Source: Strigamia acuminata (lineage: Eukaryota > Arthropoda > Chilopoda > Geophilomorpha > Linotaeniidae). From it: DNA of 64,000 nt. The translations under genes and the position numbers were made by a program. Location of the stretch: positions 13,954,491-14,018,490 of the forward strand of contig OX442317.1 of the NCBI GenBank assembly GCA_949358305.1, given 5' to 3'. Of this stretch, positions 36,786 through 51,645 are shown piece by piece (position 1 is the stretch's first letter; every line of letters begins with the position of its first letter). Under the pieces are notes generated by a model, which was given only the letters and a program-made list of their open reading frames with translations, searched no databases and was not told where the DNA came from.

Positions 36786-39700
36786 TTTGTGCTAAGTCAA
36801 CTGTGATGAGATCAAAAGTCTATTCTCCCAAATCATTGCTTGGATGTTGCTAAAACTTACATTGAAGCCGTCTACTAAGGTTTAAACACTATTTCAGAAC
36901 ATTTAGAGACATTGGTCTTGTGGTGTTTGTGCTAAGTCAACTGTGATGAGATCAAAAGTCTATTCTCCCAAATCATTGCTTGGATGTTGCTAAAACTTAC
37001 ATTAAAGCTTTTTACTAAGGTTTAAACACTATTTCAAAACATTCAGAGACATTGGTCTTGTGATGTTTGTGCTAAGTCAACTGTGATGAGATCAAAAGTC
37101 TATTCTCCCAAATCATTGCTTGGATGTTGCTAAAACTTACATTGAAGCCTTCTACTAAGGTTTAAACACTATTTCAGAACATTCAGACACATTGGTCTTG
37201 TGGTGTTTGTGCTAAGTCAACTGTGACGTCAAATGAGATCAAAAGTTTATTCTTTCAAATTATTGCTTGGATGTTGCTAAAACTTACATTGAAGCTTTCT
37301 ACTAAGGTTTAAACACTATTTCAGAACATTCAGAAACATTGGTCTTGTGATGTTTGTGCTAAGTCAACTGTGATGTCAAATGGGATCAAAAGTTTATTCT
37401 TCCAAATCATTGCTTGGATGTTGCTAAAACTTACATTGAAGCCTTCTACTAAGGTTTAAACACTATTTCAGAACATTCAGAGACATTGGTCTCGTGGTGT
37501 TTGTGCTAAGTCAACTGTGATGAGATCAAAAGTCTATTCTCCCAAATCATTGCTTGGATGTTGCTAAAACTTACATTAAAGCTTTTTACTAAGGTTTAAA
37601 CACTATTTCAAAACATTCAGAGACATTGGTCTTGTGATGTTTGTGCTAAGTCAACTGTGATGAGATCAAAAGTCTATTCTCCCAAATCATTGCTTGGATG
37701 TTGCTAAAACTTACATTGAAGCCTTCTACTAAGGTTTAAACACTATTTCAGAACATTCAGAGACATTGGTCTTGTGATGTTTGTGCTAAGTCAACTGTGA
37801 TGAGATCAAAAGTCTATTCTCCCAAATCATTGCTTGGATGTTGCTAAAACTTACATTGAAGCCTTCTACTAAGGTTTAAACACTATTTCAGAACATTCAG
37901 AGACATTGGTCTTGTGATGTTTGTGCTAAGTCAACTGTGATGAGATCAAAAGTCTATTCTCCCAAATCATTGCTTGGATGTTGCTAAAACTTACATTGAA
38001 GCCGTCTACTAAGGTTTAAACACTATTTCAAAACATTTAGAGACATTGGTCTTGTGGTGTTTGTGCTAAGTCAACTGTGATGAGATCAAAAGTCTATTCT
38101 CCCAAATCATTGCTTGGATGTTGCTAAAACTTACATTAAAGCTTTTTACTAAGGTTTAAACACTATTTCAAAACATTCAGAGACATTGGTCTTGTGATGT
38201 TTGTGCTAAGTCAACTGTGATGAGATCAAAAGTCTATTCTCCCAAATCATTGCTTGGATGTTGCTAAAACTTACATTGAAGCCTTCTACTAAGGTTTAAA
38301 CACTATTTCAGAACATTCAGAGACATTGGTTTGTGGTGTTTGTGCTAAGTCAACTGTGATGTCAAATGAGATCAAAAGTTTATTCTTTCAAATTATTGCT
38401 TGAATGTTGCTAACACTTACATTGAAGCCTTCTACTAAGGTTTAAACACTATTTCTAAACATTCAGAGACATTGGTCTTGTGGTGTTTGTGCTAAGTCAA
38501 CTGTGACGTCAAATGAGATCAAAAGTTTATTCTTTCAAATTATTGCTTGGATGTTGCTAAAACTTACATTGAAGCTTTCTACTAAGGTTTAAACACTATT
38601 TCAGAACATTCAGAAACATTGGTCTTGTGATGTTTGTGCTAAGTCAACTGTGATGTCAAATGGGATCAAAAGTTTATTCTTCCAAATCATTGCTTGGATG
38701 TTGCTAAAACTTACATTGAAGCCTTCTACTAAGGTTTAAACACTATTTCAGAACATTCAGAGACATTGGTCTTGTGATGTTTGTGCTAAGTCAACTGTGA
38801 TGTCAAATGAGATCAAAAGTTTATTCTTTCAAATCATTGTTTGGATGTTGCTAAAACTTACATTAAAGCTTTCTACTAAAGTTTAAACACTATTTCAGAA
38901 CATTCAGAGACATTGGTCTTGTGGTGTTTGTGCTAAGTCAACTGTGATGAGATCAAAAGTCTATTCTCCCAAATCATTGCTTGGATGTTGCTAAAACTTA
39001 CATTGAAGCCGTCTACTAAGGTTTAAACACTATTTCAGAACATTTAGAGACATTGGTCTTGTGGTGTTTGTGCTAAGTCAACTGTGATGAGATCAAAAGT
39101 CTATTTTCCCAAATCATTTCTTGGATGTTGCTAAAACTTACATTAAAGCTTTCTACTAAGGTTTAAACACTATTTCAAAACATTCAGAGACATTGGTCTT
39201 GTGATGTTTGTGCTAAGTCAACTGTGATGAGATCAAAAGTCTATTCTCCCAAATCATTGCTTGGATGTTGCTAAAACTTACATTGAAGCCTTCTACTAAG
39301 GTTTAAACACTATTTCAGAACATTCAGAGACTTTGGTTTGTGGTGTTTGTGCTAAGTCAACTGTGATGTCAAATGAGATCAAAAGTTTATTCTTTCAAAT
39401 TATTGCTTGGATGTTGCTAACACTTACATTGAAGCCTTCTACTAAGGTTTAAACACTATTTCTAAACATTCAGAGACATTGGTCTTGTGGTGTTTGTGCT
39501 AAGTCAAATGTGACGTCAAATGAGATCAAAAGTTTATTCTTTCAAATTATTGCTTGGATGTTGCTAAAACTTACATTGAAGCTTTCTACTAAGGTTTAAA
39601 CACTATTTCAGAACATTCAGAAACATTGGTCTTGTGATGTTTGTGCTAAGTCAACTGTGATGTCAAATGGGATCAAAAGTTTATTCTTCCAAATCATTGC

Positions 39701-42700
39701 TTGGATGTTGCTAAAACTTACATTGAAGCCTTCTACTAAGGTTTAAACACTATTTCAGAACATTCAGAGACATTGGTCTTGTGATGTTTGTGCTAAGTCA
39801 ACTGTGATGTCAAATGAGATCAAAAGTTTATTCTTTCAAATCATTGCTTGGATGTTGCTAAAACTTACATTAAAGCTTTCTACTAAGGTTTAAACACTAT
39901 TTCAGAACATTCAGAGACATTGGTCTTGTGATGTTTGTGCTAAGTCAACTGTGATGAGATCAAAAGTCTATTCTCCAAAATCATTGCTTGGATGTTGCTA
40001 AAACTTACATTGAAGCCTTCTACTAAGGTTTAAACACTATTTCAGAACATTCAGACACATTGGTCTTGTGGTGTTTGTGCTAAGTCAACTGTGACGTCAA
40101 ATGAGATCAAAAGTTTATTCTTTCAAATTATTGCTTGGATGTTGCTAAAACTAACATTGAAGCCTTCTACTAAGGTTTAAACACTATTTCAGAACATTCA
40201 GAGACATTTGTCTTGTGGTGTTTGTGCTAAGTCAACTGTGATGAGATCAAAAGTCTATTTTCCCAAATCATTTCTTGGATGTTGCTAAAACTTACATTAA
40301 AGCTTTCTACTAAGGTTTAAACACTATTTCAGAACATTCAGAGACATTGGTCTTGTGATGTTTGTGCTAAGTCAACTGTGATGAGATCAAAAGTCTATTC
40401 TCCCAAATCATTGCTTGGATGTTGCTAAAACTTACATTAAAGCTTTCTACTAAGGTTTAAACACTATTTCAAAACATTCAGAAACATTGGTCTTGTGATG
40501 TTTGTGCTAAGTCAACTGTGATGAGATCAAAAGTCTATTCTCCCAAATCATTGCTTGGATGTTGCTAAAACTTACATTGAAGCCTTCTACTAAGGTTTAA
40601 ACACTATTTCAGAACATTCAGAGACATTGGTTTGTGGTGTTTGTGCTAAGTCAACTGTGATGTCAAATGAGATCAAAAATTTATTCTTCCAAATCATTGC
40701 TTGAATGTTGCTAAAACTTACATTGAAGCCTTCTACTAAGGTTTAAACACTATTTCAGAACATTCAGAGACATTGGTCTTGTGATGTTTGTGCTAAGTCA
40801 ACTGTGATGTCAAATGAGATCAAAAGTTTATTCTTTCAAATCATTGCTTGGATGTTGCTAAAACTTACATTAAAGCTTTCTACTAAGGTTTAAACACTAT
40901 TTCAGAACATTCAGAGACATTGGTCTTGTGATGTTTGTGCTAAGTCAACTGTGATGAGATCAAAAGTCTATTCTCCAAAATCATTGCTTGGATGTTGCTA
41001 AAACTTACATTGAAGCCTTCTACTAAGGTTTAAACACTATTTCAGAACATTCAGACACATTGGTCTTGTGATGTTTGTGCTAAGTCAACTGTGATGTCAA
41101 ATGGGATCAAAAGTTTATTCTTCCAAATCATTGCTTGGATGTTGCTAAAACTTACATTGAAGCCTTCTACTAAGGTTTAAACACTATTTCAGAACATTCA
41201 GAGACATTGGTCTTGTGATGTTTGTGCTAAGTCAACTGTGATGTCAAATGAGATCAAAAGTTTATTCTTTCAAATCATTGCTTGGATGTTGCTAAAACTT
41301 ACATTAAAGCTTTCTACTAAAGTTTAAACACTATTTCAGAACATTCAGAGACATTGGTCTTGTGGTGTTTGTGCTAAGTCAACTGTGATGAGATCAAAAG
41401 TCTATTTTCCCAAATCATTTCTTGGATGTTGCTAAAACTTACATTAAAGCTTTCTACTAAGGTTTAAACACTATTTCAGAACATTCAGAGACATTGGTCT
41501 TGTGATGTTTGTGCTAAGTCAACTGTGATGAGATCAAAAGTCTATTCTCCCAAATCATTGCTTGGATGTTGCTAAAACTTACATTAAAGCTTTCTACTAA
41601 GGTTTAAACACTATTTCAAAACATTCAGAGACATTGGTCTTGTGATGTTTGTGCTAAGTCAACTGTGATGAGATCAAAAGTCTATTCTCCCAAATCATTG
41701 CTTGGATGTTGCTAAAACTTACATTGAAGCCTTCTACTAAGGTTTAAACACTATTTCAGAACATTCAGAGACATTGGTTTGTGGTGTTTGTGCTAAGTCA
41801 ACTGTGATGTCAAATGAGATCAAAAGTTTATTCTTTCAAATTATTGCTTGGATGTTGCTAACACTTACATTGAAGCCTTCTACTAAGATTTAAACACTAT
41901 TTCTAAACATTCAGAGACATTGGTCTTGTGGTGTTTGTGCTAAGTCAACTGTGATGAGATCAAAAGTCTATTCTCCCAAATCATTGCTTGGATGTTGCTA
42001 AAACTTACATTGAAGCCTTCTACTAAGGTTTAAACACTATTTCAGAACATTCAGAGACATTGGTTTGTGGTGTTTGTGCTAAGTCAACTGTGATGTCAAA
42101 TGAGATCAAAAGTTTATTCTTTCAAATTATTGCTTGGATGTTGCTAAAACTAACATTGAAGCCTTCTACTAAGGTTTAAACACTATTTCAGAACATTCAG
42201 AGACATTGGTCTTGTGGTGTTTGTGCTAAGTCAACTGTGATGAGATCAAAAGTCTATTTTCCCAAATCATTTCTTGGATGTTGCTAAAACTTACATTAAA
42301 GCTTTCTACTAAGGTTTAAACACTATTTCAGAACATTCAGAGACATTGGTCTTGTGATGTTTGTGCTAAGTCAACTGTGATGAGATCAAAAGTCTATTCT
42401 CCCAAATCATTGCTTGGATGTTGCTAAAACTTACATTAAAGCTTTCTACTAAGGTTTAAACACTATTTCAAAACATTCAGAGACATTGGTCTTGTGATGT
42501 TTGTGCTAAGTCAACTGTGATGAGATCAAAAGTCTATTCTCCCAAATCATTGCTTGGATGTTGCTAAAACTTACATTGAAGCCTTCTACTAAGGTTTAAA
42601 CACTATTTCAGAACATTCAGAGACATTGGTTTGTGGTGTTTGTGCTAAGTCAACTGTGATGTCAAATGAGATCAAAAATTTATTCTTTCAAATTATTGCT

Positions 42701-44534
42701 TGGATGTTGCTAACACTTACATTGAAGCCTTCTACTAAGGTTTAAACACTATTTCTAAACATTCAGAGACATTGGTCTTGTGGTGTTTGTGCTAAGTCAA
42801 CTGTGACGTCAAATGAGATCAAAAGTTTATTCTTTCAAATTATTGCTTGGATGTTGCTAAAACTTACATTGAAGCTTTCTACTAAGGTTTAAACACTATT
42901 TCAGAACATTCAGAAACATTGGTCTTGTGATGTTTGTGCTAAGTCAACTGTGATGTCAAATGAGATCAAAAGTTTATTCTTTCAAATCATTGCTTGGATG
43001 TTGCTAAAACTTACATTAAAGCCTTCTACTAAGGTTTAAACACTATTTCAGAACATTCAGAGACATTGGTCTTGTGATGTTTGTGCTAAGTCAACTGTGA
43101 TGAGATCAAAAGTCTATTCTCCAAAATCATTGCTTGGATGTTGCTAAAACTTACATTGAAGCCTTCTACTAAGGTTTAAACACTATTTCAGAACATTCAG
43201 ACACATTGGTCTTGTGGTGTTTGTGCTAAGTCAACTGTGACGTCAAATGAGATCAAAAGTTTATTCTTTCAAATTATTGCTTGGATGTTGCTAAAACTTA
43301 CATTGAAGCTTTCTACTAAGGTTTAAACACTATTTCAGAACATTCAGAAACATTGGTCTTGTGATGTTTGTGCTAAGTCAACTGTGATGTCAAATGGGAT
43401 CAAAAGTTTATTCTTCCAAATCATTGCTTGGATGTTGCTAAAACTTACATTGAAGCCTTCTACTAAGGTTTAAACACTATTTCAGAACATTCAGAGACAT
43501 TGGTTTGTGGTGTTTGTGCTAAGTCAACTGTGATGTCAAATGAGATCAAAAGTTTATTCTTTCAAATCATTGCTTGGATGTTGCTAAAACTTACATTAAA
43601 GCCTTCTACTAAGGTTTAAACACTATTTCAGAACATTCAGAGACATTGGTCTTGTGATGTTTGTGCTAAGTCAACTGTGATGAGATCAAAAGTCTATTCT
43701 CCAAAATCATTGCTTGGATGTTGCTAAAACTTACATTGAAGCCTTCTACTAAGGTTTAAACACTATTTCAGAACATTCAGAGACATTGGTTTGTGGTGTT
43801 TGTGCTAAGTCAACTGTGATGTCAAATGAGATCAAAAATTTATTCTTTCAAATTATTGCTTGGATGTTGCTAACACTTACATTGAAGCCTTCTACTAAGG
43901 TTTAAACACTATTTCTAAACATTCAGAGACATTGGTCTTGTGGTGTTTGTGCTAAGTCAACTGTGACGTCAAATGAGATCAAAAGTTTATTCTTTCAAAT
44001 TATTGCTTGGATGTTGCTAAAACTTACATTGAAGCTTTCTACTAAGGTTTAAACACTATTTCAGAACATTCAGAAACATTGGTCTTGTGATGTTTGTGCT
44101 AAGTCAACTGTGATGTCAAATGAGATCAAAAGTTTATTCTTTCAAATCATTGCTTGGATGTTGCTAAAACTTACATTAAAGCCTTCTACTAAGGTTTAAA
44201 CACTATTTCAGAACATTCAGAGACATTGGTCTTGTGATGTTTGTGCTAAGTCAACTGTGATGAGATCAAAAGTCTATTCTCCAAAATCATTGCTTGGATG
44301 TTGCTAAAACTTACATTGAAGCCTTCTACTAAGGTTTAAACACTATTTCAGAACATTCAGACACATTGGTCTTGTGGTGTTTGTGCTAAGTCAACTGTGA
44401 TGTCAAATGAGATCAAAAATTTATTCTTTCAAATTATTGCTTGGATGTTGCTAAAACTTACATTAAAGCTTTCTACTAAGGTTTAAACACTATTTCAAAA
44501 CATTCAGAGATATTGGTCTTGTGATGTTTGTGCT

Positions 44535-47500
44535 AAGTCAACTGTGATGAGATCAAAAGTCTATTCTCCCAAATCATTGCTTGGATGTTGCTAAAACTTA
44601 CATTGAAGCCTTCTACTAAGGTTTAAACACTATTTCAGAACATTCAGAGACATTGGTTTGTGGTGTTTGTGCTAAGTCAACTGTGATGTCAAATGAGATC
44701 AAAAATGTATTCTTTCAAATTATTGCTTGGATGTTGCTAACACTTACATTGAAGCCTTCTACTAAGGTTTAAACACTATTTCTAAACATTCAGAGACATT
44801 GGTCTTGTGGTGTTTGTGCTAAGTCAACTGTGACGTCAAATGAGATCAAAAGTTTATTCTTTCAAATTATTGCTTGGATGTTGCTAAAACTTACATTGAA
44901 GCTTTCTACTAAGGTTTAAACACTATTTCAGAACATTCAGAAACATTGGTCTTGTGATGTTTGTGCTAAGTCAACTGTGATGTCAAATGAGATCAAAAGT
45001 TTATTCTTTCAAATCATTGCTTGGATGTTGCTAAAACTTACATTAAAGCCTTCTACTAAGGTTTAAACACTATTTCAGAACATTCAGAGACATTGGTCTT
45101 GTGATGTTTGTGCTAAGTCAACTGTGATGAGATCAAAAGTCTATTCTCCAAAATCATTGCTTGGATGTTGCTAAAACTTACATTGAAGCCTTCTACTAAG
45201 GTTTAAACACTATTTCAGAACATTCAGACACATTGGTCTTGTGGTGTTTGTGCTAAGTCAACTGTGATGTCAAATGAGATCAAAAATTTATTCTTTCAAA
45301 TTATTGCTTGGATGTTGCTAAAACTTACATTAAAGCTTTCTACTAAGGTTTAAACACTATTTCAAAACATTCAGAGATATTGGTCTTGTGATGTTTGTGC
45401 TAAGTCAACTGTGATGAGATCAAAAGTCTATTCTCCCAAATCATTGCTTGGATGTTGCTAAAACTTACATTGAAGCCTTCTACTAAGGTTTAAACACTAT
45501 TTCAGAACATTCAGAGACATTGGTTTGTGGTGTTTGTGCTAAGTCAACTGTGATGTCAAATGAGATCAAAAGTTTATTCTTTCAAATTATTGCTTGGATG
45601 TTGCTAACACTTACATTGAAGCCTTCTACTAAGGTTTAAACACTATTTCAGAACATTCAGAGACATTGGTTTGTGGTGTTTGTGCTAAGTCAACTGTGAT
45701 GTCAAATGAGATCAAAAGTTTATTCTTTCAAATTATTGCTTGGATGTTGCTAACACTTACATTGAAGCCTTCTACTAAGGTTTAAACACTATTTCTAAAC
45801 ATTCAGAGACATTGGTCTTGTGGTGTTTGTGCTAAGTCAACTGTGACGTCAAATGAGATCAAAAGTTTATTCTTTCAAATTATTGCTTGGATGTTGCTAA
45901 AACTTACATTGAAGCTTTCTACTAAGGTTTAAACACTATTTCAGAACATTCAGAAACATTGGTCTTGTGATGTTTGTGCTAAGTCAACTGTGATGTCAAA
46001 TGGGATCAAAAGTTTATTCTTCCAAATCATTGCTTGGATGTTGCTAAAACTTACATTGAAGCCTTCTACTAAGGTTTAAACACTATTTCAGAACATTCAG
46101 AGACATTGGTCTTGTGATGTTTGTGCTAAGTCAACTGTGATGTCAAATGAGATCAAAAGTTTATTCTTTCAAATCATTGCTTGGATGTTGCTAAAACTTA
46201 CATTAAAGCTTTCTACTAAGGTTTAAACACTATTTCAGAACATTCAGAGACATTGGTCTTGTGATGTTTGTGCTAAGTCAACTGTGATGAGATCAAAAGT
46301 CTATTCTCCAAAATCATTGCTTGGATGTTGCTAAAACTTACATTGAAGCCTTCTACTAAGATTTAAACACTATTTCAGAACATTCAGACACATTGGTCTT
46401 GTGGTGTTTGTGCTAAGTCAACTGTGATGAGATCAAAAGTCTATTCTTCCAAATCATTGCTTGGATGTTGCTAAAACTTACATTAAAGCTTTCTACTAAG
46501 GTTTAAACACTATTTCAGAACATTCAGAGACATTGGTCTTGTGATGTTTGTGCTAAGTCAACTGTGATGAGATCAAAAGTCTATTCTCCAAAATCATTGC
46601 TTGGATGTTGCTAAAACTTACATTGAAGCCTTCTACTAAGGTTTAAACACTATTTCAGAACATTCAGACACATTGGTCTTGTGGTGTTTGTGCTAAGTCA
46701 ACTGTGATGAGATCAAAAGTCTATTCTCCCAAATCATTGCTTGGATGTTGCTAAAACTTACATTGAAGCCTTCTACTAAGGTTTAAACACTATTTCAGAA
46801 CATTCAGAGACATTGGTTTGTGGTGTTTGTGCTAAGTCAACTGTGATGTCAAATGAGATCAAAAATGTATTCTTTCAAATTATTGCTTGGATGTTGCTAA
46901 CACTTACATTGAAGCCTTCTACTAAGGTTTAAACACTATTTCTAAACATTCAGAGACATTGGTCTTGTGGTGTTTGTGCTAAGTCAACTGTGACGTCAAA
47001 TGAGATCAAAAGTTTATTCTTTCAAATTATTGCTTGGATGTTGCTAAAACTTACATTGAAGCTTTCTACTAAGGTTTAAACACTATTTCAGAACATTCAG
47101 AAACATTGGTCTTGTGATGTTTGTGCTAAGTCAACTGTGATGTCAAATGAGATCAAAAGTTTATTCTTTCAAATCATTGCTTGGATGTTGCTAAAACTTA
47201 CATTAAAGCCTTCTACTAAGGTTTAAACACTATTTCAGAACATTCAGAGACATTGGTCTTGTGATGTTTGTGCTAAGTCAACTGTGATGAGATCAAAAGT
47301 CTATTCTCCAAAATCATTGCTTGGATGTTGCTAAAACTTACATTGAAGCCTTCTACTAAGGTTTAAACACTATTTCAGAACATTCAGACACATTGGTCTT
47401 GTGGTGTTTGTGCTAAGTCAACTGTGATGTCAAATGAGATCAAAAATTTATTCTTTCAAATTATTGCTTGGATGTTGCTAAAACTTACATTAAAGCTTTC

Positions 47501-48854
47501 TACTAAGGTTTAAACACTATTTCAAAACATTCAGAGATATTGGTCTTGTGATGTTTGTGCTAAGTCAACTGTGATGAGATCAAAAGTCTATTCTCCCAAA
47601 TCATTGCTTGGATGTTGCTAAAACTTACATTGAAGCCTTCTACTAAGGTTTAAACACTATTTCAGAACATTCAGAGACATTGGTTTGTGGTGTTTGTGCT
47701 AAGTCAACTGTGATGTCAAATGAGATCAAAAGTTTATTCTTTCAAATTATTGCTTGGATGTTGCTAACACTTACATTGAAGCCTTCTACTAAGGTTTAAA
47801 CACTATTTCAGAACATTCAGAGACATTGGTTTGTGGTGTTTGTGCTAAGTCAACTGTGATGTCAAATGAGATCAAAAGTTTATTCTTTCAAATTATTGCT
47901 TGGATGTTGCTAACACTTACATTGAAGCCTTCTACTAAGGTTTAAACACTATTTCTAAACATTCAGAGACATTGGTCTTGTGGTGTTTGTGCTAAGTCAA
48001 CTGTGACGTCAAATGAGATCAAAAGTTTATTCTTTCAAATTATTGCTTGGATGTTGCTAAAACTTACATTGAAGCTTTCTACTAAGGTTTAAACACTATT
48101 TCAGAACATTCAGAAACATTGGTCTTGTGATGTTTGTGCTAAGTCAACTGTGATGTCAAATGGGATCAAAAGTTTATTCTTCCAAATCATTGCTTGGATG
48201 TTGCTAAAACTTACATTGAAGCCTTCTACTAAGGTTTAAACACTATTTCAGAACATTCAGAGACATTGGTCTTGTGATGTTTGTGCTAAGTCAACTGTGA
48301 TGTCAAATGAGATCAAAAGTTTATTCTTTCAAATCATTGCTTGGATGTTGCTAAAACTTACATTAAAGCTTTCTACTAAGGTTTAAACACTATTTCAGAA
48401 CATTCAGAGACATTGGTCTTGTGATGTTTGTGCTAAGTCAACTGTGATGAGATCAAAAGTCTATTCTCCAAAATCATTGCTTGGATGTTGCTAAAACTTA
48501 CATTGAAGCCTTCTACTAAGATTTAAACACTATTTCAGAACATTCAGACACATTGGTCTTGTGGTGTTTGTGCTAAGTCAACTGTGATGAGATCAAAAGT
48601 CTATTCTTCCAAATCATTGCTTGGATGTTGCTAAAACTTACATTAAAGCTTTCTACTAAGGTTTAAACACTATTTCAGAACATTCAGAGACATTGGTCTT
48701 GTGATGTTTGTGCTAAGTCAACTGTGATGAGATCAAAAGTCTATTCTCCAAAATCATTGCTTGGATGTTGCTAAAACTTACATTGAAGCCTTCTACTAAG
48801 GTTTAAACACTATTTCAGAACATTCAGACACATTGGTCTTGTGGTGTTTGTGCT
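44535..48854. repeat. Tandem 2160-bp satellite block, two copies
   Basis: Rare variants recur 2160 bp apart: aaaaatgtattc at 44701 and 46861, and ctaagatttaaac at about 46361 and 48521. The order of about 15 monomers between them is the same. Edges are estimated to within about 50 bp, where the flanks diverge. A shorter partial copy of the same motif order follows at about 48855-49700. Confidence 0.8.
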
Positions 48855-50799
48855 AAGTCAACTGTGACGTCAAATGAGATCAAAAGTTTATTCTTTCAAA
48901 TTATTGCTTGGATGTTGCTAAAACTTACATTGAAGCTTTCTACTAAGGTTTAAACACTATTTCAGAACATTCAGAAACATTGGTCTTGTGATGTTTGTGC
49001 TAAGTCAACTGTGATGTCAAATGGGATCAAAAGTTTATTCTTCCAAATCATTGCTTGGATGTTGCTAAAACTTACATTGAAGCCTTCTACTAAGGTTTAA
49101 ACACTATTTCAGAACATTCAGAGACATTGGTCTTGTGATGTTTGTGCTAAGTCAACTGTGATGTCAAATGAGATCAAAAGTTTATTCTTTCAAATCATTG
49201 CTTGGATGTTGCTAAAACTTACATTAAAGCTTTCTACTAAGGTTTAAACACTATTTCAGAACATTCAGAGACATTGGTCTTGTGATGTTTGTGCTAAGTC
49301 AACTGTGATGAGATCAAAAGTCTATTCTCCAAAATCATTGCTTGGATGTTGCTAAAACTTACATTGAAGCCTTCTACTAAGATTTAAACACTATTTCAGA
49401 ACATTCAGACACATTGGTCTTGTGGTGTTTGTGCTAAGTCAACTGTGATGAGATCAAAAGTCTATTCTTCCAAATCATTGCTTGGATGTTGCTAAAACTT
49501 ACATTAAAGCTTTCTACTAAGGTTTAAACACTATTTCAGTACATTCAGAGACATTGGTCTTGTGATGTTTGTGCTAAGTCAACTGTGATGAGATCAAAAG
49601 TCTATTCTCCAAAATCATTGCTTGGATGTTGCTAAAACTTACATTGAAGCCTTCTACTAAGGTTTAAACACTATTTCAGAACATTCAGACACATTGGTCT
49701 TGTGGTGTTTGTGCTAAGTCAACTGTGACGTCAAATGAGATCAAAAGTTTATTCTTTCAAATTATTGCTTGGATGTTGCTAAAACTTACATTGAAGCTTT
49801 CTACTAAGGTTTAAACACTATTTCAGAACATTCAGAAACATTGGTCTTGTGATGTTTGTGCTAAGTCAACTGTGATGTCAAATGGGATCAAAAGTTTATT
49901 CTTCCAAATCATTGCTTGGATGTTGCTAAAACTTACATTGAAGCCTTCTACTAAGGTTTAAACACTATTTCAGAACATTCAGACACATTGGTCTTGTGAT
50001 GTTTGTGCTAAGTCAACTGTGATGAGATCAAAAGTCTATTCTCCCAAATCATTGCTTGGATGTTGCTAAAACTTACATTGAAGCCTTCTACTAAGGTTTA
50101 AACACTATTTCAGAACATTCAGAGACATTGGTTTGTGGTGTTTGTGCTAAGTCAACTGTGATGTCAAATGAGATCAAAAGTTTATTCTTTCAAATTATTG
50201 CTTGGATGTTGCTAACACTTACATTGAAGCCTTCTACTAAGGTTTAAACACTATTTCTAAACATTCAGAGACATTGGTCTTGTGGTGTTTGTGCTAAGTC
50301 AACTGTGATGAGATCAAAAGTCTATTCTCCCAAATCATTGCTTGGATGTTGCTAAAACTTACATTGAAGCCTTCTACTAAGGTTTAAACACTATTTCAGA
50401 ACATTCAGAGACATTGGTTTGTGGTGTTTGTGCTAAGTCAACTGTGATGTCAAATGAGATCAAAAGTTTATTCTTTCAAATTATTGCTTGGATGTTGCTA
50501 AAACTAACATTGAAGCCTTCTACTAAGGTTTAAACACTATTTCAGAACATTCAGAGACATTGGTCTTGTGGTGTTTGTGCTAAGTCAACTGTGATGAGAT
50601 CAAAAGTCTATTTTCCCAAATCATTTCTTGGATGTTGCTAAAACTTACATTAAAGCTTTCTACTAAGGTTTAAACACTATTTCAGAACATTCAGAGACAT
50701 TGGTCTTGTGATGTTTGTGCTAAGTCAACTGTGATGAGATCAAAAGTCTATTCTCCCAAATCATTGCTTGGATGTTGCTAAAACTTACATTAAAGCTTT

Positions 50800-51645
50800 T
50801 GTTGCGGTCTGTCAACACCAAACAGCTAGGAATGGGGTTGGGGCTATTTGAATTTCCCGCCTCTAAAAACTCAAGTGATCGTATTGTTAAATTCGTACGA
50901 AAACCGCGCTGAGAACACAAATCCGCACTGAAAACTATTGTTGAATGCATGGAACATTGATGGGAACACTGTTGATAAATATCCAATGGAGTGCTGAATC
51001 AATGGCTAATCCAGGGAAAGGCTTAACTACTCACAACACATTGAAAACTAAGGTTGAAAATAGAAAACACGGGAGTTAACAAAAAACAACTTGTTTATTA
51101 AAAAGTTGGTTGAGAACTGAATAAAATACACTGATTACATTGGCTCCTGAGGAACCGCACATGCGCAGTACCCAATTACGGCACGCGCCAAGCCGATAGC
51201 GGCGAAATACAAATACACAAGAAACTCCGTTGTCATAGCAACGGAGGAAACGAAATCACAGCAAAGTTGTAGTTACATAAAAACTGCACGAAATAAAGAT
51301 TGTGATATACCAAAATGATCACAAGAATACCAGGAATAATTAATCTAATCACAACAATATGATCTGAAAAGTAAAACAATGCAAACGGAGCGAAAACAAT
51401 GATCGTCAAGCAGACGATCGAGACAGCCAATCAGCGTCAAGCAAAATGATGCAATCAAAACATTTGAATTCCGAACGGAATAAAAATGCAAAAATAGCAA
51501 AGAATACAGGTGAAAACACTTCGAAATGAAATAGTAAATGCAGATTATAAGAATATAAAATACAAAAATAACGGTTACATTGTGAAATCGTCGCTTGGGA
51601 CAAACATGGCAACCGGCGAACATAACAAAGGTGTTTCCAGCAACA
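50800..51645 (-). mobile_element. E4: lone BEL/Pao LTR related to the E1 LTR
   Basis: It starts tgttgcggtctgtcaaca and ends ccagcaaca, so it has full LTR tips. The first 100 bp clearly resemble the E1 LTR, sharing aaattcgtacg and gatcgta segments, so it is a diverged relative. In the minus orientation AATAAA (complement of tttatt near 51090) could be its polyadenylation signal. No internal region adjoins it. The left flank is satellite (cttt) and the right flank is non-satellite (tgga), so there is no target duplication. It is either a solo LTR whose flanks were joined by recombination, or the remnant of a larger rearrangement. Confidence 0.8.

Larger units (their letters stand above)
31471..50799. 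repeat. Satellite DNA array, right arm
   Basis: This continues the same 147/140/146-bp monomer family in the same orientation as the left arm. It begins with the E1 target duplication and stops inside a monomer at ttaaagcttt, where the E4 LTR starts. It has more 147-bp and 146-bp monomers than 17-20 kb, and several nested block duplications. There is no gene or other insertion within it. Confidence 0.98.

Noticed and set aside
1-50799. CENP-B-like boxes in the satellite
   Set aside because: No sequence with the needed CG-rich ends is present; the monomers are almost free of CpG.
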